This document shows, piece after piece, positions 50,301 through 59,300 of a stretch of DNA of 64,000 nucleotides. The DNA comes from Luscinia megarhynchos (Eukaryota; Chordata; Aves; Passeriformes; Turdidae), in the NCBI GenBank assembly GCA_034336665.1, contig CM067584.1, positions 3,224,001 to 3,288,000 on the forward strand. Direction: 5' to 3'. The stretch's first letter is position 1; every line of letters begins with the position of its first letter. The notes below the pieces were generated by a model. That model ran no database searches. It saw only the letters and a list, made by a program, of their open reading frames with translations, and was not told where the DNA came from. Both the position numbers and the translations under genes were made by a program.

Positions 50301-53300
50301 CCAGATCAGCCCTGGAGCTGAATGTCAAGATTTTAATAATTCCAAATTATTTCTTACACCCTGTGTTAATTAAAGCAGAGGAATTAGGGAATTAATTAGG
50401 GAAACATCATTCCACAAGATTTAGAATTTCAATTTTTCATTATTAGAACTGAGCCAAACACAGGGATTTGATGCTGGTTTTCTTTTATATAACTCCCAAT
50501 TAATTTAATGAGAAGTTCAGCTTGAAAAATTCAATAATTGCTCCAGAACTCAGTGAAATTGGATTCATTTATGTTCCATTTGGAACAAAGCAATTTGGTG
50601 ACATCTGTAACAGTCAATACCATTTCTCCCAAAAATTAAAGCAAAAAGCCATTTTTTATAAGGTTTTTTTATAGGAACCACCAGGAATTTTTTTGAGTTT
50701 GAAACCCCAGGATGGAAATTAAAGGATTTAAAGGATTGAATTTAAAGGATTTCAAATTGTGCACAAAGATGAAAAAATGGAAGATGAATGCAGGGTTTGA
50801 GTGACGGGAAGGGAACTTTTAGGTGGAATATTCATGCTGCCATCATCACTCTTTAGGGAATGGGATGGAGGATTCTAAAGGATGGGAAAGAGTTCAAATC
50901 ATGGCAGAGGGGAGAGGGAGCAGGGCTTACAGTGGGGGGCACCTCGTAGGCGATCTGCGTGGAGACGCCGCCCATGTCCAGGATGCCCACGGTGCGCTTG
51001 CGGAAAACGGGCTCGTGGGGCTCCTTCCCTGGCACCTCCACCACGGCCTCCTCCCCTGGGAACAGGGGAAATCCAGGGGGAAATCAGTGGGATACAGGGA
51101 TAAAATCCATGGGGAAATCCGTGGGGAAATCAGTGGGGAACAGGGAGAAAATCCATGGGAAAATCCGTGGGGAAATCCGTGGGGAAATCCATAGGAGAAT
51201 CAATGGGATACAGAGAAAAATCCCTGTGCTCCTTCCCTGGCACCTCCACCACGGCCTTCTCCCCTGGGAACAGGGGAAATCCATGGGGAAATCAGTGGGA
51301 AACAGGGAGAAAATCCATGGGGAAATCAGTAGGGAAATCCGTGGGGAAATCAGTGGGAAACAGGGAAAAAATCCATGGGGAAATCAGTGGGATACAGGGA
51401 AAAAATCCATGGGGAAATCCGTGGGATACAGGGAAAAATTAATGGGAAAATCCATGGAAAAATCAGTGGGAAAATCCATGGGAAAATCAGTGGGATACAG
51501 GGAAAAATCCATGGGAAAATTAATGGGAAACAGGGAAAAAATCCATGGGAAAACCAATGGGATTACAGAGAAAAATCCCTGTGCTCCTTCCCTGGCACCT
51601 CCACCACGGCCTCCTCCCTGGGAACAGGGGAAATCCAGGGGGAAATCAGTGGGGAACAGGGAAAAAATCCATGGGGAAATCCGTGGGATACAGGGAAAAA
51701 AATCCATGGGGAAATCAGTGGGGAAATCCGTGGGGAACAGGGAAAAAATCCATGGGGAAATTAATGGGAAACAGGGATAAAATCCATGGGGAAATCCGTG
51801 GGGAAATCCGTGGGGAAATCAGTGGGGAACAGGGAGAAAAATCCATGGGGAAATTAATGGGAAACAGGGATGAAAATCCATGGGGAAATCCATGAGAAAA
51901 TCCATGGGATACAGGGAAATCCGTGGGAAAATCAATGGGAAAATTAATGGGATACAGGGAAAAAATCCATGGGAAGATCAGTGGGATACAGGGAAAAACC
52001 CAGGGAAAAATCCATGGGAAAATCCATGGGATACAGAGAAAAATCCCTGTGCTCCTTCCCTGGCACCTCCACCATGGACTCCTCCTCTGGAAAACATGGG
52101 AAATCTATGGGGAAATTAATGGGAAACAGGGATAAAATCCATGGGGAAATCCGTGGGAAAATCCGTGGGATAGAGGGAAAAAAATCCATGGGAAGATCAG
52201 TGGGATACAGGGAAAAATCCAGGGAAAAATCCATGGGAAAATGGATGGGAACCAGGGAAAAATCAATGTGACACAGGAAAAAATCTGGAATTGCATCCCA
52301 AACACCTGGCTGGAAATGCACCCCAACACCTGGAATTGCATCCCCCAACACCTGGAATTGCATACCCCAACATCTGGCTGGAATTGCACCCCAACATCTG
52401 GAATTGCATCCCCCAACATCTGGCTGAAAATAAATACCAACATCTGGAAATGCACCCCCAACATCTGGCTGGAATGTCATCCCAACATCTGGAATCACAC
52501 CCCCAACATCTGGCTGGAATCACACCCCCCAAGATCTGGCTGAAAAAAAAATTAATCCCAACATCTGGAAATGCATCCCAAACATCTGGCTGGAATTGCA
52601 TCCCCCAACATCTGGCTGAAAATTTAATCCCAACACCTGGAACTGCATCCCCAACATCTGGCTGGAATGGCACCCCAACATCTGGAATTGCACCCCCAAC
52701 ATCTGGCTGGGAAAAAAAAACCACGACCCCAACATCTGGAACTGCATCCCCAACATCTGGAAGTGCGCCCCCAACATCTGGCTGGAACTGCACCCCCAAC
52801 ATCTGGAACTGCACCCCCAACATTGGCTGGAATTGCACCCCAACATCTGGAATTGCATCCCCAACATCTGGCTGAAAAATTAATCCCAACATCTGGAAAT
52901 GCATCCCAAACATCTAGAAGTGCACCCCCAACATCTGGCTGGGGGAAAAAAAAAAATCATCCCAACATCTGGAAATGCATCCCAAACATCTGGAAGTGTG
53001 CCTCCAGCATCTGGCTGGATTTGCAACCCCAACATCTGGCTGAAAAATCAATCCCATCATCTGGAACTGCATCCCCAACATCTGGCTGGAACTGCATCCC
53101 CAACATTGGCTGGAATTGTATCCCACCATCTGGAAATGCACCCCCAACATCTGGAAATGCAGTCCCCAACATCTGGCTGGAATCGGATACCAACATCTGG
53201 AATTGCACCCCCAACATCTGGCTGGAATTGCAGCCCCCACCATTTGGCTGAAAAGAAACCTCAACATCTGGAATTGTAGCCCCAACATCTGGCTGGAATT

Positions 53301-56300
53301 GCAGCCACAACATCTGGAATGGCACCCCAACATCAGGAAATTCACCCCCAACATCTGGAAATGCATCCTCAACATCTGGCTGGAATTGCACCCCCAACAT
53401 CTGGCTGGAATTGCACCCCCAACATCTGGCTGGAAAATACATCCCAACATCTGGAATTGCACCCCCAACATCTGGCTGAAAAATTAATCCCAAACATCTG
53501 GAAATGCATCCCAAACATCTGGACGTGCGTCCCCCAACATCTGGCTGGATTTGCAACCCAACATCTGGCTGGAAAAAAAAAATCAATCCCAACATCTGGA
53601 ACTGCATCCCCAACATCTGGCTGGAACTGCATCCCCAACATCTGGAATTGCATCCCCAACATTGGCTGGAATTGCATTCCAACATCTGGAAATGCATCCC
53701 CCAACATCTGGAAACGCATCCCCCAACATCTGGCTGGAATTGTATCCCAACATCTGGAACTGCATCCCCAACATTTGGCTGGAATTGCATCCACAACATC
53801 TGGAACTGCATCCTCAACATCTGGCTGGAACTGTGTCCCAACATCTGGAATTGCACCCCCAACATCTGGCTGGAAATGCACCCCAACATCTGGAAATGCA
53901 TCCCAAACATCTGGCTGAAAATAAATCCCAACATCTGGAACTGCATCCCCAACATTTGGCTGGAATTGCATCCACAACATCTGGCTGGAATTGTCTCCCA
54001 ACATCTGGAATTGCACCACCCCACCCCCCCCCCCCGGCTGGAAAATACACCCCAACATCTGGAATTGCACCCCCAACATCTGGCTGGAATTGTATCCCAA
54101 CATCTGGAAATGCATCCCCAACATCTGGAATTGCACCCCCAACATCTGGCTGGAATTGCATCCCAACATCTGGAATTGCACCCCCAACATCTGGCTGGAA
54201 TTGCACCTCCAACATCTGGTTGAAAATTAATACCAACATCTGGAATGGCATCCCCAACATCTGGCTGGAATTGCACCCCTGGAGCTCCCAGCTCCCTGCA
54301 GCTCCTCACCATCATCCGTGTGCTCAAATCTCCCAAGGACAAAGTTGATCCCAATCCATGCATAGACTCCTGGAGGTGGGAAAAAAAAACAGGTCTGGAA
54401 TTCCAGGAGTATCAAAATTATGATTTTGAAAGCAAATTAAAACATTTAAATTTATTTTTTCTTATTGTTATTGCTCATTTTTCGTTTTTTTTTTAATTTT
54501 AGGGGTTAACTATATCTGGGAAATCATTAATTCCTGAGAAATCAGGAATTCCTGATGGTTTTCTCCCTCCCTGGTCAATGGCATGATAAAATTCCTGATT
54601 AAATGAATTAAAGATACTCTGATGTGCAAAATTCAGGAAAGAAATGAAGGAAAATAACTTTTAAAGGGATTTTAAAAATCTCTAAAATAAAATCCCAAAT
54701 ATTTTCCAGGTTCAATTCCATTAAAAGAAATCCTAAATATTTTCCAGATTCAAATTCCATTAAAGGAAATCTTAAATATTTTCCAGATTCAATTTCCATT
54801 AAATTTTCAGGGAAAATCAGCAAATATTTGGCCAATCAGGATTTGAAAAAACAACAAAAATTCCCCAAATCATCCCTTGGAAATCCCAAATATTTTCCAG
54901 ATTCAATTCCATTAAAGGAAATTCCAAATATTTTCCAGATTCAATTCCATTAAAGGAATTACTAAATATTTTCCAGATTCAATTCCATTAAATTTTCAGG
55001 GAAAATCAGCAAATATTTGGCCAATCAGGATTTGAAAAAACAAGAAAAATTCCCTAAATAATCTCTTGGAAATCCCAAACATTTTCCAGATTCAACTACA
55101 TTAAAGGAAATTCTGAATATTTTCCAGATTCAATTCCATTAAAGGAAATCCTAAATATCTTCCAGATACAATTCCATTAAAGGAAATCTTAAATATTTTC
55201 CAGATTCAATTTCCATTAAATTTTCAGGGAAAATCAGCAAATGTTTGGCCAATCAGGATTTGAAAAAATAAGAAAAATTCCCTAAATAATCTCTTGGAAA
55301 TCCTAAAAATTTTCCAGATTCAATTCCATAAAATGAAAATTCTGAATATTTTCCAGATTCAATTCCATTAAAGGAAATCCTAAATATTTTCCAGGTTCAA
55401 TTCCATACAAGGAAATTCTAAACATTTTCCAGATTCAATTCCATGAAAGGAAATCTTAAATATTTTCCAGATTAAATTTCCATTAAATTTTTGGGAAAAA
55501 TCAACAAATATTTGGCCAACCAGGAGCTCCCATCATCCCCACACTAGAAAGGAACAAAGGAAAATTCCTCTTTGAGGAATAAAAGTTCTCATGCAAAGCA
55601 GGATTTGAAAATACAATTTAAAAATCCCCAAATCATTTTGGAATTTTGGAATTCCTGAATATTTTCCACCTCTTTTCCCAACCTACCTTCCTGCTTCCCA
55701 GAAATCACCTCAGCATGGGAGTCAGAGAAGAGGAAATCAAAGTGCACAGGGATGTCTGTGAGCAAATCCTCCAGGATGGCTTTCTGCTGGCTGCAAAATT
55801 CCATGGAAAAAGTAAAAAAAAAATTTAAAAAAATTTCAGGATTGATGCTGGGATTAAAAAAAAACAAAACCAAAACAAAAAAAAAAATCCCAGGGAATTG
55901 TTGGAATCTTGGAAATGAAAGATTTTAGATTTTCTGTGCTGACAGGGGCTGACCCCCAAGAAAAATCTGCTTTTGATCAGAGAATGTGGAGAAAAAAGTT
56001 GAAAAATTCTAAAGTTGAAGGATAGAACTGGGATTGTGGGGGTGTAGTTTGAATAGAATGGGGAAAATTTAGAATTTAAGGTTTTAGAATATAGTAATGG
56101 AGGTTTTGTCTTTCTTTTTCACCTTCTTCTGGGTGATTTTGTTGAATTGGAGAGAAAATTCTGCATTTTGGGTCAAGGGTGATTGGTTATTGGGTTAAAA
56201 AAAAATAATTAAGGTGCCATTTCCTAATTGCACAGTTCAAAAGGATTTATAAAGAGACAGAGCTCCATTTTTAGTTTTTAGCTTGAAGTGCTGTAGAACT

Positions 56301-59300
56301 CAGTGTAATGTAGAAAAGAATTAATAAATATGTGAGTATGAAGAAGGGAAGGGAAGTTTTGGGAAGGGAAGTTTTGGGAAGGGAAGTTTTGGGAAGTTTT
56401 GGGAAGTTTTGGGAAGAGAAGAGAAGAGAAGAGAAGAGAAGAGAAGAGAAGAGAAGAGAAGAGAAGAGAAGAGAAGAGAAGAGAAGAGAAGAGAAGAGAA
56501 GAGGAAGAGAAGAGAAGAGGGAAGAGAAGAGAAGAGAAGAGAAGAGAAGAGAAGAGAAGAGAAGAGAAGAGAAGAGAAGAGAAGAGAAGAGAAGAGAAGA
56601 GAAGAGAAGAGAAGAGAAGAGAAGAGAAGAGAAGAGGAAGAGAAGAGAAGAGAAGAGAAGAGAAGAGAAGAGAAGAGAAGAGAAGAGAAGAGAAGAGAAG
56701 AGAAGAGAAGAGAGGAGAGGAGAAGAGAAGAGAAGAGAAGAGAAGAGAGGGAAAGGAAAAGGAGAAAAGGAAAAGGAAAAGGAAAGGAAAAGGAAAGGAA
56801 AGGAAAAGGAAAGGAAAGGAAAAGGAAAGGAAAGGAAAAAAGGAAAGGAAAGGAAAGGAAAGGAAAAGGAAAGGAAAGGAAAGGAAAAGGAAAGGAAAGG
56901 AAAGGAAAGGAAAGGAAAGGAAAGGGAAAGGAAAGGAAAGGAAAGGAAAGGAAAGGAAAGGGAAAAGGAAAGGAAAGGAAAGGAAAGGAAAGGAAAGGGA
57001 AAGGAAAGGAAAGGAAAAGGAAAGGAAAGGAAAGGAAAGGAAAGGAAAGGAAAGGAAAGGAAAGGAAAGGAAAGGAAAGGAAAGGAAAGGAAAGGAAAGG
57101 AAAGGAAAGGAAAGGAAAGGAAAGGAAAGGAAAGGAAAGGAAAGGAAAGGAAAGGAAAGGAAAGGAGGATGGCAGGTCTCACCTCTCAGGCAGGATCCTC
57201 ATGCCTGCTGTGCACAGGATGTACAGAGGGGTCTCCTTGTGCTTGGAGCGTGGCACGTGCTGGGCAGCGAAGCTCAGCAGGGGGGAGATGTAATCACTGA
57301 CCTTGTCGGGAGAGCTGGCAAACTCCGAAATCCCTGGGAAACACAAAGGGGAGGGAGCAGCTCCAGCTGCAGCACTCCCTGGAAAATCCTCAGCAGAGGA
57401 GTGAGGGAGCCAAAGGCACAGTGGGGAATCTGCTGTAAAAATGAGGGAACTTCTCTGTGTTTTCCTCTCAGTGATAAAATTTCTCTGTGGTTTCCTCTCC
57501 TAACTCTGCTCCCTGCACTCTGAAGGGTCTGAGTAAAGGACATTTCCAGCATGGAATTCTTTTGGGATTGGTTTGCAGGGAGTTCTGTGGAGCTCGAATT
57601 TTATTTATGGTTTAAAGGATGCTTATCCTTATTTTTCTTATTTTTTCCTTATTTTCCTGACATATATTTCCTTATATTCCTTATTTTAAACTCCCTGCAA
57701 ACCAATCCCAAAAAACCTGGAGCTCCTTCCTTTATCCAGACACTCATGGAGATCATGGAGAAATTCCATGTTTTTCTCTCAGTACCTGCTTGGATTTTCA
57801 TCACCACCTTTTCCTGCAGCTGTCCAAAGAAAAAACCTCTCCCTCCTGCCCCATTCCAGAAGTAAACCAACCCCAAAAAAACCTGGAGCTGCTCCATGCT
57901 CTGTATGAAATATCCTTTCTCCAGACACTCTGGATTCATGGAGATCATGGAGAAATTCCACGTTTTCTCCCAGCACCTGGTTTGGTTTTCCTGCTGCTGT
58001 CACTCACCTGTTTCCCTCTATTTCAACCTTTAAGCTCCACAAAACTCCTGCAAACCAACCCCAAAAAAACCCTGGAGCTGTTCTATGCTGGAAATTTCTT
58101 TTGGAGTGCAGGAAGCAAAGCCAGGAGAGGAAATCCTGGAGAAATTCTGTGGTTTTTTGCCAGTACCTGCTTGGATTTTCTTGTTGCTGTCACTCACCTG
58201 TTTGCCTCCTGCCCCATTTCAAACTTTTAGCTCCACAAAACTCCTGCAAACCAACCCAAAAAACACCTGGAGCCGTTCTATGCTGAAAATTTCCTTTGGA
58301 GGGCAGGAAGCAAAGCCAGGACAGGAAATCCTGGAGAAATTCCATGTTTTCTCCCAGTACCTGCTTAGATTTTCATCACCACCTTTTCTTGCAGCTGTCC
58401 AAATAATAAACCTCTCCCTCCTGCCCCATTCCAGAAGTAAACCAACCCCAAAAAAACCTGGAGCTGCTCCATGCTCTTTATGAAATATCCTTTCTCCAGA
58501 CACTCTGGATTCATGGAGATCATGGAGAAATTCCACGTTTTCTCCCAGCACCTGGTTTGGTTTTCCTGCTGCTGTCACTCTCCTGTTTCCCTCTATTTCA
58601 ACCTTTAATCTCCACAAAACTCCTGCAAACCAACCCCAAAAAACACCTGGAGCCGTTCTATGCTGAAAATTTCCTTTGGAGGGCAGGAAGCAAAGCCAGG
58701 ACAGGAAATCCTGGAGAAATTCCATGTTTTCTCCCAGTACCTGCTTAGATTTTCATCACCACCTTTTCTTGGAGCTGTCCAAATAATAAATCTCTCCCTC
58801 CTGCCCCATTCCAGAAGTAAACCAACCCCAAAAAAACCTGGAGCTGCTCCATGCTCTGTATGAAATACCCTTTCTCCAGACACTCTGGATTCATGGAGAT
58901 CATGGATTTTCTCCCAGTACCTGGCTTGATTTTCATCACCACGGGTTTCCTGTTGCTGTCCCTCATCTGCTGGATGTCCAGCAGGTCCTTGGGGTTCCCA
59001 TTGTGCCTGGGCCAGCAGTACACAAACACCCTGGAGCCGCTGCTGCCACAATCCACCACGATCCCGTAGCTCAGGTTCGGGTTCCTCGTGTCCGTGGCTT
59101 CTGTGTCTGTCACCCTGGCCAGGTATCTGGGGAAAAAAAAATGGGAATTGCTGCATGGAATTCAGGTGGTTTGGTCAAAATCAGATTCCAAATTGGGTGT
59201 TTGGAGAAGAATTTTTCAGGGAGTTTTGGTGGGATTTTAAATTTCATCCAGTGACACCCCCAGGGAAAATTTCCACTGTCCCAGGTGCTCCAGCCTGGCC

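Noticed and set aside
56332..57523. Lys/Arg/Glu-rich open frames of 290-370 residues
   Set aside because: Pure-purine array read in three frames; no start context or conserved domain.
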